Source: Alterirhizorhabdus solaris
Lineage (GTDB): Bacteria; Pseudomonadota; Alphaproteobacteria; Sphingomonadales; Sphingomonadaceae
NCBI RefSeq assembly: GCF_007785815.1
Contig: NZ_VNIM01000031.1
Location: 1-40,687, forward strand
Direction: 5' to 3'
Length of the DNA stretch: 40,687 nucleotides
Part shown: one piece after another, positions 9,150 to 17,015 of the stretch
How positions within the stretch are numbered: position 1 is the first letter of the stretch
How the letters are laid out: every line of letters begins with the position of its first letter
Made by a program: the position numbers and the translations under genes
The notes under the pieces: model-generated
Database searches by the model: none
Seen by the model: only the letters and a program-made list of their open reading frames with translations
Told to the model about the DNA's origin: nothing

Positions 9150-9521
9150 TTGCCGACGATCGAACGTGAATCGCCCCCCGGCGGGCCGGTCGTCCGGGGC
9201 TTTGCCGGGCGTGGCTTCCGCGTCGGCGAGACGGTGTATGCCGATGGCCTGCTGATGACCGCCGAGTGGGCGATGGCGTGGAACGCCCCGTCGCTCGATA
9301 CTCTCGCGGAGGCGGACGTTCTGCCGCTGCTCGACGGACCGCACGAGTTCCTCTTGCTCGGCACCGGCCCGAGCCTGCGCCGCCCGCCGGCGGCCTTCAC
9401 CGCCGCGCTCGACGCGCGGAGCATCGGCGTCGAGATCATGGACAGCCGCGCTGCCGCCCGTCTGTGGGGTGTGCTGCGCGCCGAGGGTAGGCAGATCGTC
9501 GCGGCGTTGCTGCCGCTGTAG
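9150..9521 (+). CDS. Mth938-like domain protein
   Basis: A 123-residue protein of the Mth938/NDUFAF3-like fold. Relatives include a mitochondrial complex I assembly factor; the bacterial role is unsettled. I see the conserved GPxVxGFxGRGFRV opening, EFLLLGTGPSLRRPP in the middle and GVEIMDSRAAARLWGVLRAEGR near the end. I prefer the TTG at 9150, giving MPTIERESPPGG, because relatives begin at that point; an ATG at 9105 would add 15 residues that overlap the secF tail. It follows secF directly, an arrangement I recognise from other sphingomonads. Confidence 0.8.
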   Translation: MPTIERESPPGGPVVRGFAGRGFRVGETVYADGLLMTAEWAMAWNAPSLDTLAEADVLPLLDGPHEFLLLGTGPSLRRPPAAFTAALDARSIGVEIMDSRAAARLWGVLRAEGRQIVAALLPL

Positions 9522-9850
9522 ACGACAGACGCCAAACGGCAGCGATGCGCTTTCCGACTGGCCGACCGTATCGGAAATACGCACGACGAGCAGCATGATC
9601 GCAGGGACCCGCCTGGCAGATCAGCCGCTCGCTGCTTCGCCCGATGCCGGCCTTACCGTCCGCACTGGCGGAAAGCCGGTGAAGGAAGGGATGCCTCGAC
9701 ACCTCGAGGAATCCACTACCGAATTTCACCGCGTCCGGCCGTCATTTTGAAATTGCTAACGTGATTTATGATATACGTCAGCCTTCCGGGGCCGGGGTTA
9801 TTGCCGCTGCCCGTGCGGCGATGAAAACATGCTGGCTCCGGGCCGGGTGA
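9522..9850. other. intergenic region before the TetR gene
   Basis: This 329-bp gap holds no convincing gene. Its right half contains the AT-rich stretch 9742-9780 with a promoter-like element and an inverted repeat, described separately. No terminator is visible after the Mth938-like gene. Confidence 0.55.
9747..9782 (+). promoter_or_regulatory. possible promoter and operator of the TetR gene
   Basis: TTGAAA at 9747-9752 and GATATA at 9770-9775 are 17 bp apart and could be -35 and -10 elements. An inverted repeat overlaps them: GCTAACGT at 9755-9762 and ACGTCAGC at 9775-9782, seven of eight positions complementary. This is the size and placement expected of a TetR-family autoregulatory operator. 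Seen by eye only. Confidence 0.4.
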
Positions 9851-10534
9851 GTGAAAAGGCGTTTGGTCGAGATGGCGGAGCAGGATCAGGCACTGGCGCC
9901 ACGCCGCAGGCGGCGGTCTTCGCAGCAGTTGACCGACCTCATCCTGGAGGCGGCGGCCGCCGAATTCGAGGACAATGGTTTCGCCGGCGCCACCACCGCC
10001 GCGATCGCCCGTCGCGCCGCCGTGACGGAAACCCAGCTTTTCCGCTTCTATCCCTCCAAGCAGGCCTTGTTTCGCGCAGCCATCTTCGAGCCGCTCAGCC
10101 GCCATTTCGCCGAGTTCAACGCGCGGCACCCAGCCAGCGGGGGCGAGCCGGTTTCACGGCAGGCGTTCGCCGCCCAGTATATCGACGAGCTGCAGCTCTT
10201 CATCGAGCGCAATTCCCGCATGATGATGTCGCTGATCGCCGCTTCTGCGTTCGGGGCCCGGGCCGGGTCGGACGTGCCGACGATCGATGGCATGACCGAC
10301 TATTTCGCCCACGGCGCCGCGATGATGGCCAAACGGGTCGGCGACGATCCCGCCATCGATCCGGCTCTGATGGTCCGGGTGTCGTTCGCCGCCGTCCTCG
10401 GCAACATCGCCTTTCGCAACTTCCTGTTCCCCGGCCCGATGGCGGACGATCAGCGCATTCGCGAGGCGGTCGCCCGGCTGGTGCTGTACGGCGTCGCCAC
10501 GGACGGCCCGCCGCCCGGCGACGGGGAAGGCTAG
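9851..10534 (+). CDS. TetR/AcrR-family transcriptional regulator
   Basis: A one-component repressor-type regulator. The N-terminal domain carries an Arg-rich arm and a helix-turn-helix, with GATTAAIARRAAVTETQLFRFYPSKQ (about residues 46-71, split as helix 2, turn and recognition helix). The C-terminal ligand and dimer domain is variable, so the inducer is unknown. The start shown is GTG; an ATG at 9872 is an alternative that loses seven residues. No ribosome site clearly decides between them. The gene has no co-directional neighbour: upstream is the Sec operon and downstream is the convergent malic-enzyme gene, so its target is not evident. Confidence 0.85.
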   Translation: MKRRLVEMAEQDQALAPRRRRRSSQQLTDLILEAAAAEFEDNGFAGATTAAIARRAAVTETQLFRFYPSKQALFRAAIFEPLSRHFAEFNARHPASGGEPVSRQAFAAQYIDELQLFIERNSRMMMSLIAASAFGARAGSDVPTIDGMTDYFAHGAAMMAKRVGDDPAIDPALMVRVSFAAVLGNIAFRNFLFPGPMADDQRIREAVARLVLYGVATDGPPPGDGEG

Positions 10535-10562
10535 CACCGCCCGCCGCCGCGTAGCCACCGCC

Positions 10563-12185
10563 TCAGGGGTAGGTCGCCTCCCACATTCCGGCGGCGATCG
10601 CTTCGCGGGTCAGCGTCTCCGGATCGACGGTGGCGACGCCCTCGACCAAGGCCTGGCGGGCGACCGCCACGGCGATGTGCAACGCCACTTCGCGCAGGCG
10701 CGTGATCGGCGGCAGCAGCGTCGCCCCCTCCCCGCCCAGCGCGCCCAGCGCTCGGGCGGCGGCCATGAACATGCCGTCCGTCACCTCGCGCGCGCCGCTG
10801 GCCAGCGCGCCCAGCCCCACGCCGGGGAAGATATAGACGTTGTTCACCTGCGTGACGCCGGCGACGCCGAACGGGCTGCCGGTGCCGACGATCGCGCGGC
10901 CATCGGTCCACGCCAGCAGATCGGCTGGATGCGCCTCCGCGCGCGAGATCGGGTTGGAGAGCGGGAAGATCACCGGCTGCGCCACGCCCGCCGCCATCGC
11001 GCGGATCACGCCTTCGCCGAACGCGCCCATCTGGCCCGATGCACCGATCAGCACGGTGGGCCGCACGTTGGCGACGGTATCGAGCAGGCCGATCGCATTG
11101 GCCCCCGTCCGCGTCCAGTCGACGATATCGGCCGGATCGTGTGCCAGTGCCTGCTGCTGCGGCGGCAGGCGGGGAATGTCGGAGAGGACCAGCCCGTCGC
11201 GATCCACCGCCCAGATCCGCGCCCGCGCCTCCGCCTCGGCCAGCCCGTCCGCCATCATCGCGCGCACCAGCAGTTCGGCCACGCCGCTGCCCGCCGCCCC
11301 CGCGCCGAACAATACCACGCGCTGTTCGGTCAGCGGCGTGCCGGTGCGGCGGATGGCGGAGAGCAACGTGCCCACCGCCGTCGCCGCCGTGCCCTGGATA
11401 TCGTCGTTGAAGCTGAGCAGCCGGCCGCGATAGCGTTCGAGCAGATCGTAGGCGTTCTTGCCGGCGAAATCCTCCCACTGGAGCAGCACGCCGGGAAAGC
11501 GATCCGCCACCGCCGCCACGAACGACTCCATGAAGGCGTCATACTCCGCGCCCCGGATGCGCGGGTTGCGCCAGCCCACGTACAGCGGATCTTCGCGGCG
11601 GGCGGCGTTGTCGGTGCCCACGTCGATCAGGATCGGCAGTACCTCCGCCGGGTGGATGCCGGCGCAGGCGGTGTAGAGCGCCAGCTTGCCGATCGGGATG
11701 CCCATGCCGCCCGCCCCCTGATCGCCGAGGCCCAGAATGCGCTCGCCATCGCTGACGACGATCACCTTCACCCGGTCCAGCGCCGGATCGGCGAGGATGT
11801 CGGCGATACGGTCGCGGTTCGGGTAGCTGAGGAACAGCCCGCGCGGCCGCCGCCAGATCTCGCTGAACCGCTCGCACCCCTCGCCCACCGTGGGGGTATA
11901 GACCAGCGGCAGCATGCGCGGCAGATCGCGCTGGACGAGTGCCTGAAACAGGACCTCGTTCGAATCCTGCAACTCGCGCAGGAAGGCATAGCGGTGGAAA
12001 TCGTCCTTCATGCCCTCCAGCGCGCGCATCCGCCGCTCGATCTGGCTGTCCAGCGTACCGACGTGCGGCGGCAGCAGCCCGTGCAGGCCGAACGTCTCGC
12101 GCTCCTCGTTGGTGAAGGCGGTGCCCTTGTTGGTCAGCGGATCGGCGAGCAGGGCGCGCGCGGCGGCATGGAAGGCGGGGGAGAT
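10563..12185 (-). CDS. NAD-dependent malic enzyme (probable ATC start)
   Basis: Malic enzyme oxidatively decarboxylates malate to pyruvate with reduction of NAD. PLVYTPTVGEGCERFSE contains the catalytic Tyr, GGMGIPIGKLALYTA the catalytic Lys, LLQWEDFAG and FNDDIQGTAA supply metal-binding Glu and Asp residues, and LFGAGAAGSG is the NAD site. The first ATG in frame is at 12029, but typical malic-enzyme sequence (TNKGTAFTNEER, GLHGLLPPHV) continues upstream to about 12150. Between there and the preceding porin stop no ATG, GTG or TTG occurs in frame. An ATC at 12185 lies 7 nt after GAAAGGA and is the best start, giving 540 residues. It is the last gene of the dctA-porin-malic enzyme operon. Confidence 0.9.
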   Translation of the reverse strand: MSPAFHAAARALLADPLTNKGTAFTNEERETFGLHGLLPPHVGTLDSQIERRMRALEGMKDDFHRYAFLRELQDSNEVLFQALVQRDLPRMLPLVYTPTVGEGCERFSEIWRRPRGLFLSYPNRDRIADILADPALDRVKVIVVSDGERILGLGDQGAGGMGIPIGKLALYTACAGIHPAEVLPILIDVGTDNAARREDPLYVGWRNPRIRGAEYDAFMESFVAAVADRFPGVLLQWEDFAGKNAYDLLERYRGRLLSFNDDIQGTAATAVGTLLSAIRRTGTPLTEQRVVLFGAGAAGSGVAELLVRAMMADGLAEAEARARIWAVDRDGLVLSDIPRLPPQQQALAHDPADIVDWTRTGANAIGLLDTVANVRPTVLIGASGQMGAFGEGVIRAMAAGVAQPVIFPLSNPISRAEAHPADLLAWTDGRAIVGTGSPFGVAGVTQVNNVYIFPGVGLGALASGAREVTDGMFMAAARALGALGGEGATLLPPITRLREVALHIAVAVARQALVEGVATVDPETLTREAIAAGMWEATYP

Positions 12186-12192
12186 AGGACGA

Positions 12193-12199
12193 TCCTTTC
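12193..12199 (-). promoter_or_regulatory. ribosome-binding site in front of an ATC codon
   Basis: On the minus strand 12199-12193 reads GAAAGGA, beginning right after the porin stop codon. The spacer of 7 nt (12192-12186) leads to ATC at 12185-12183, in frame with the malic enzyme. No ATG, GTG or TTG is available at a useful distance. Confidence 0.6.
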
Positions 12200-12200
12200 G

Positions 12201-13712
12201 TCAGAAGCGCAGGCTGATCCAGCCGGCGAGGAAATCGGAACTCTTGTAGCCCGCGTCGGTCAGCGCCGGGCCGGCGGCGAGATGCTCGTACCGCCCGGTG
12301 AACGAAACGCGCGGCGTGATCGTCCAGACGAGCTGGAGGCGGGCCACGTCGGCGATACGGCGCGCACGGAAGTTCTGCGTACCGGCGAACGGCTGGCCGT
12401 TGGCGCGATACACCGCATCGCGCACGTCGTCCCGCCAGGCGCGCTGATATTCGGCAGTCACGCGCACGCCCTCCAGCGGCGTCACCGTCAGGTTGGGCGC
12501 GAGGGTGACGAGGTTGGAGGGGGTGAGGAACAGCTGGTAGCTGTAATAGATGTTGTTGCCGAACGGCGCATAGGCATTGCGCAGCTTGCCCTGCCCATAG
12601 CCCCCGCCGCCGCTGGCATAATCGGCGTGGAAGCCCACGCGCGGCGCCGTCTTCGCCGATCCGACGCGGTAGGTCTGGGCGAGGAACACCTGCCAGGCGG
12701 AAATCTCCTGATCGATGTAGCTGCCCGTCTGGCGGTTGGCCGACCAGTCGATCGTGAGCGGGCCGACATCGCCCCACAGCCGCGCGCCGGCATAGTGACG
12801 CACGGCCGGGCCGATCCGCCCGCCCCACGCGCCCTTGGTGTTGCGCCGGCGCCAGAGGAACGGGTCGAGATAGAGCTTCGATCCGCCGAACCACGTCGTC
12901 GGCAAAGCGGCGCCCAGCGTGACGCCTGAGAAGCGCCGGGCATCGTCGATCACGTCGTCGCCCGTGCCCAGATCGCCATATTGGGTAGGCTTCATGTCGA
13001 AAACGTCGGCGCGCAGGCGGGTGCCCCGTGCCCATGCCCGCCAGCCGTTGAGCGTGTAGCGGATCGTGTTGTTGTCGCGCTGCGAGACGAGCAGGTTCGG
13101 CCCGTCGGTGAACTCCTGCCGGCCGTAGCGCACACCCACCGCGATGCCCTCCACCGTGCCGTTCGCCTCGACGAAATACTGCTGGTACACCAGATCATTG
13201 CGCAGCGAGGCGGCCGGCGCACCCAGCCGCTTGCCCGAGATGCCGCCATGCGCCACCTCGCCGAAGGCACGCAGGTGCGGCCCGATGTGAACGTCCGCAC
13301 CCAGAAACAGGCGGTTGATGTTCTGCTGCTGGTAAGCCCCCTCGCGCAGGTTGGGGTTGGTGGTGTTGTTCTGCCGCAGCCGCAGTTCGCCCGAGAGGGT
13401 GACGTACACCTCGCCGTCGCCATCCAGCGGCAGATATTTCAGCCGGTCGAGGAAGTCGTCGCGCTTCTTCGGGTCGCGCATACCGCGCCAGTCCTCGGCC
13501 CAGCGTGACAGGTTGTAGCCGTTGAGCGTCGTCGCCTCGCCGTTCGCCGCGGCGGGATAGCCGTTGGCGATCGTCGTGGCCGGCGCCTTGGCCACCGCCT
13601 CGCCCGGCGTGGCCGAGGGGGAGGCGGCGGGCGCGGCCGGCGGGGCTTCCGCCAGCAGCGGCGCTGGCGTGAGGCAGAGGGTGGCAGCGCAGAACCGCAG
13701 GGACATCGTCAT
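12201..13712 (-). CDS. alginate-export-family outer-membrane porin
   Basis: A 503-residue outer-membrane barrel. The ATG at 13712 is preceded by AAGGAGG at 8 nt and opens a signal peptide (MTMSLRFCAATLCL, cleavage near LLA). After an Ala/Pro-rich linker come repeated amphipathic strands typical of the alginate-export porin family, for example GELRLRQN, RLFLGADVHIGPHLRAFGEVAHG and the final GWISLRF ending in Phe. It starts 26 bp after dctA, so it is probably the outer-membrane entry route for the same C4-dicarboxylates; that assignment is inference from position. Its stop codon is followed directly by the malic-enzyme ribosome site. Confidence 0.85.
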   Translation of the reverse strand: MTMSLRFCAATLCLTPAPLLAEAPPAAPAASPSATPGEAVAKAPATTIANGYPAAANGEATTLNGYNLSRWAEDWRGMRDPKKRDDFLDRLKYLPLDGDGEVYVTLSGELRLRQNNTTNPNLREGAYQQQNINRLFLGADVHIGPHLRAFGEVAHGGISGKRLGAPAASLRNDLVYQQYFVEANGTVEGIAVGVRYGRQEFTDGPNLLVSQRDNNTIRYTLNGWRAWARGTRLRADVFDMKPTQYGDLGTGDDVIDDARRFSGVTLGAALPTTWFGGSKLYLDPFLWRRRNTKGAWGGRIGPAVRHYAGARLWGDVGPLTIDWSANRQTGSYIDQEISAWQVFLAQTYRVGSAKTAPRVGFHADYASGGGGYGQGKLRNAYAPFGNNIYYSYQLFLTPSNLVTLAPNLTVTPLEGVRVTAEYQRAWRDDVRDAVYRANGQPFAGTQNFRARRIADVARLQLVWTITPRVSFTGRYEHLAAGPALTDAGYKSSDFLAGWISLRF

Positions 13713-13738
13713 GGGAAGTGCCTCCTTGGGCCAGCGGT

Positions 13739-15073
13739 TCACTCGGCGGCGACGACGCCCTGCGGCAGGTCTTCCACGCGCGGCATCCGGCCGGAGAGCG
13801 CGGCGTCGAACTGCTCCTTGTCCAGCGCCCCCTCCCAGCGCGAGACCACCACCGTCGCCACCGCGTTGCCGATGAAGTTGGTGAGGCTGCGGCATTCGGA
13901 CATGAAGCGATCCACCCCGAGGATCAGCGCCATGCCCGCCACCGGCACGGACGGCACGATCGACAGCGTGGCGGCCAGCGTGATGAACCCCGCGCCCGTC
14001 ACCCCCGCCGCGCCCTTGGACGACAGCATCGCGACCGACAGCAGCAGCAGTTGCTGCCCGAGCGTCAGGTCCACATTGTACGCCTGCGCGATGAACAGCG
14101 CCGCCAGCGTCATGTAGATGTTGGTGCCATCCAGGTTGAAGCTGTAGCCGGTCGGCACGACCAGCCCGACGATCGACTTGGGGCAGCCCGCGCGCTCCAT
14201 CTTCTCCATCAGGCTGGGCAGCGCGCTTTCCGACGACGACGTGCCCAGCACCAGCAGCAGTTCGGCCTTCAGATAGGCGATCAGCCGGAGGATCGAGAAG
14301 CCCGAGAGCCAGGCGACGGTGCCCAGCACCACCAGCACGAAGAACAGCGAGGTGAGGTAGAAGGTGCCCAGCAGCCAGCCCAGATTGGCAAGGCTGCCGA
14401 TGCCGTACTTGCCGATGGTGAAGGCCATCGCGCCGAACGCGCCGATCGGTGCCGCCTTCATCACGATGCCGACCAGCTTGAAGAAGGCGATCGACACGTC
14501 GTTCATCACATCGAGCACGCGGGTTCCACGGTCGCCGATCAGCGCGAGGCTGACGCCGAACAGGATCGACACGAACAGCACCTGCAGGATGTTGCCCTCG
14601 GTGAGCGAAGACAGGAACGTGTCGGGGATGATGCCCGTCAGGAAGCCGATCAGCGTCGTGTCGTGCGCCTTGGCGGCATATTCAGCCACCTTGCCCGCAT
14701 CGAGCGCACCGGCGTTCGCGTTCAGCCCCGCGCCGGGCTGCACCACGTTTGCCACGATCAGGCCGACGATCAGCGCCAGCGTGGAGAAGAACAGGAAGTA
14801 CGCAAACGCCTTGCCCGCCACGCGGCCCACCGCCTTCAGGTCGCGCATCCCGGCGATGCCGGTCACGATCGTCAGGAAGACCACCGGCGCGATCACCATC
14901 TTCACCAGCTTGATGAAGGCATCGCCCAGCGGCTTCAGCGCCTCGCCGGTGGCCGGCGCGAAGTGGCCGAGCAGCACGCCCGCCGTGATCGCGATCAGCA
15001 CCTGAAGGTAGAGCTGCGCGTACCACGGCTTGGGCGCTGGTGGCGTGATGTCGATGGTGGGGGACATAATCAT
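13739..15073 (-). CDS. dctA: C4-dicarboxylate:cation symporter DctA
   Basis: DctA is an inner-membrane carrier of the glutamate-transporter-homolog family that imports succinate, fumarate and malate with protons or sodium. The 444-residue protein shows [20 protein letters not shown] (hairpin-1 serine motif), [22 protein letters not shown] (helix 7), [20 protein letters not shown] (hairpin 2) and [21 protein letters not shown] (helix 8). ATG codons occur at 15088, 15073 and 15067; I chose 15073, because AAAGG lies about 7 nt before it. It diverges from dctB with a 232-bp control region between. Confidence 0.95.
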   Translation of the reverse strand: MIMSPTIDITPPAPKPWYAQLYLQVLIAITAGVLLGHFAPATGEALKPLGDAFIKLVKMVIAPVVFLTIVTGIAGMRDLKAVGRVAGKAFAYFLFFSTLALIVGLIVANVVQPGAGLNANAGALDAGKVAEYAAKAHDTTLIGFLTGIIPDTFLSSLTEGNILQVLFVSILFGVSLALIGDRGTRVLDVMNDVSIAFFKLVGIVMKAAPIGAFGAMAFTIGKYGIGSLANLGWLLGTFYLTSLFFVLVVLGTVAWLSGFSILRLIAYLKAELLLVLGTSSSESALPSLMEKMERAGCPKSIVGLVVPTGYSFNLDGTNIYMTLAALFIAQAYNVDLTLGQQLLLLSVAMLSSKGAAGVTGAGFITLAATLSIVPSVPVAGMALILGVDRFMSECRSLTNFIGNAVATVVVSRWEGALDKEQFDAALSGRMPRVEDLPQGVVAAE

Positions 15074-15260
15074 CGGCTGACCTTTCATCCTCTCGCACGT
15101 CCCGAGTCTCGGCCGGGGTCGCGCTGCTGGCGCATCGTCACCGATCGCGACATGCGGCCCAAGCGAATGCAACCGATGAAGCCGAAGCACGGGTTTCCGC
15201 CGTTTCCTCGGTGCGACGGGTGAAAAGCTGTCCCGTTTCCTGCCCATCGATACGGCCCGA

Positions 15261-15276
15261 GTGCAGAAAGTTGCAC
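15261..15276. promoter_or_regulatory. possible DctD binding site (dyad) in the dctA-dctB region
   Basis: GTGCAGAAAGTTGCAC is an inverted repeat with GTGCA and TGCAC arms separated by 6 bp. It lies about 190 bp before the dctA start and 30 bp before the dctB start, between the divergent genes. The position is suitable for an activator site of the DctBD system; binding is inferred. Confidence 0.45.
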
Positions 15277-15305
15277 ATTGCCGGTGCCCGCCCTAGCGTC
15301 TGTCG

Positions 15306-17015
15306 ATGACACGGTGGCGGTGGATCGGATGGGTGGCGGCGGCGCTGGCGTTGTGCGTGCTCGCGGGCTGGCTCGCCGGGCTCGCGGTCGAGCGACGCGA
15401 AACCGCCCGGCTGATCGCTGCCACCACCGCCGACGCCCGGCTACGGCAAGGCCTGCTCGGCAGCGAGATCGCGCGCTTCCGCCTGCTGCCGCTGGCGATG
15501 GCCGATGATCGCGACCTGCGCGCCGCCGTCGCCGGCATCCCCGGCGCGGCGCGCGCGCTGGATACCAAGCTGGAGACGCTGTCGGCCCGCACCGGCGCGG
15601 CGGTGATCTACGTGATCGGGCCGGACGGCCGGGCCATCGCGGCGAGCAACTGGCGCGCCCGCACCAGCTTCGTCGGTCGTGACTACCGCTTCCGCCGCTA
15701 CTACCGCGATGCCCTGCGTGATGGTGCCGGCGAGCAATTCGCGCTCGGCACGGTCAGCCGCAAGCCCGGGCTGTACCTCACGCGGCGCAGCGACGGCGGC
15801 GGGGTCATCGTGGTGAAGCTGGATTTCGACGACGTCGAGCGGCAGTGGCGCGCGGCCGGCGGCATCACCTTCGCGACCAATGCCGCAGGCATCGTCCTCG
15901 TCACCAGCCGGGCGGACTGGCGCTTCTCGGCCACCGCCCCGCTTTCCGCCGCCGTGGCTGCGGCGGCGCGGGCGGACAGTGGCACGCGCGCGCTGGCCGG
16001 GCCGCGCTTCTCGATGGCCGGCGACGGTCGCGTCGCGATCCCGGGCCGGCGGGGCACGCTGCTCCACGCCGTCACCGCGCCCGATGCGACGGGGTGGCGC
16101 GTCCACCTGCTCGTGCCCGCCCGCCCGATCGACATCGTGACCCGCGCCGCCCGCATCGCCGCCGCGCTGGCGACGCTCGGCCTGCTCGCACTCGGCTGGG
16201 GCCTGCGGGAGCGCGCGCGCCGCCGGTCCGCCCGCACCGCAACGCTCGAGGCCGCCGTCGCCGCGCGCACCGCCGACCTCAGCCGCGAGATCGACGAACG
16301 CACCGCCGCCGAGGCCCGCGCCGCCGAGCTGCGCGAGGGGCTGCGGCAGGCCAACCGCCTCGCCACGCTGGGCCAGATCACCGCCGGCCTCGCGCACGAG
16401 ACGGCGCAGCCGGTCGCCGCGATCCGTACCTATGCGGCCAACGCCGCCCAGTTCCTCGATCGCGGCGCACACGATGCGGTGCACGACAATCTGCGCGCGA
16501 TCGGCCGGCTGACCGAGCGGATCGGCGCGATCACGGCCGAGCTGCGCGGCTTCGCCCGCAAGCGTTCCGGCGAGATCGAGCCGGTGCCGCTGGGGGACGT
16601 GATCGACGGCGCACGGCTGATCCTGAAGGAGCGGCTGGCGCGAGTGACGTTCGTCGCACCGCCAATCGACCCTGCCCTGCGGGTCGTCGCCGGGCGGGTG
16701 CGGCTGGAACAGGTGCTGGTGAACCTGTTGCAGAACGCGATCGAGGCGCTGGACGGCCACCCCGATCCGCGCATCGCCCTCGTCGTGGCGCACGACGACG
16801 ACGAGGTTCGCGTCACTGTCGAGGACAACGGCCCCGGCATCGCTGCCGACATCGCCGATCGCCTGTTCACCCCGTTCGCCACCAGCCGGCCCAACGGCCT
16901 CGGCCTCGGCCTCGTCATCGCGCAGGACATCATGGCCGATCTGGGCGGGTCGCTGCGGCTGCTGCCCGGCGAGGGTGGCGCCCGTTTCCGCATCGTGCTG
17001 CGGCGCGCGGCATGA
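15306..17015 (+). CDS. dctB: C4-dicarboxylate sensor histidine kinase DctB
   Basis: A 569-residue membrane kinase. TM1 is at about 7-27, a periplasmic tandem-PAS (dCACHE-like) sensor runs to about 280, including SFVGRDYRFRRYYRDAL (the ligand-loop region), and TM2 is at about 281-300. A coiled stretch precedes the H box GLAHETAQPVAAIR with His364. NLLQNAIEAL (N box, Asn477), DNGPG (507-511) and GLGLGL (531-536) form the ATP site. DctB proteins usually read HEINQP, so here the Asn is Ala. The stop overlaps the dctD start in ATGA. No clear ribosome site precedes the ATG. Autophosphorylation and transfer to Asp54 of DctD is the expected output. Confidence 0.9.
   Translation: MTRWRWIGWVAAALALCVLAGWLAGLAVERRETARLIAATTADARLRQGLLGSEIARFRLLPLAMADDRDLRAAVAGIPGAARALDTKLETLSARTGAAVIYVIGPDGRAIAASNWRARTSFVGRDYRFRRYYRDALRDGAGEQFALGTVSRKPGLYLTRRSDGGGVIVVKLDFDDVERQWRAAGGITFATNAAGIVLVTSRADWRFSATAPLSAAVAAAARADSGTRALAGPRFSMAGDGRVAIPGRRGTLLHAVTAPDATGWRVHLLVPARPIDIVTRAARIAAALATLGLLALGWGLRERARRRSARTATLEAAVAARTADLSREIDERTAAEARAAELREGLRQANRLATLGQITAGLAHETAQPVAAIRTYAANAAQFLDRGAHDAVHDNLRAIGRLTERIGAITAELRGFARKRSGEIEPVPLGDVIDGARLILKERLARVTFVAPPIDPALRVVAGRVRLEQVLVNLLQNAIEALDGHPDPRIALVVAHDDDEVRVTVEDNGPGIAADIADRLFTPFATSRPNGLGLGLVIAQDIMADLGGSLRLLPGEGGARFRIVLRRAA

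Noticed and set aside
10677-12929. 750-residue plus-strand open frame opposite malic enzyme and porin
   Set aside because: A shadow frame; the minus-strand genes carry clear family motifs.
15147-15161. Possible sigma-54 promoter (TGGGCCGCATGTCGC, minus strand) before dctA
   Set aside because: GG and GC have the right 10-bp spacing, but only about 8 of 11 consensus positions fit and the cognate DctD lacks the GAFTGA loop needed to work with sigma-54.
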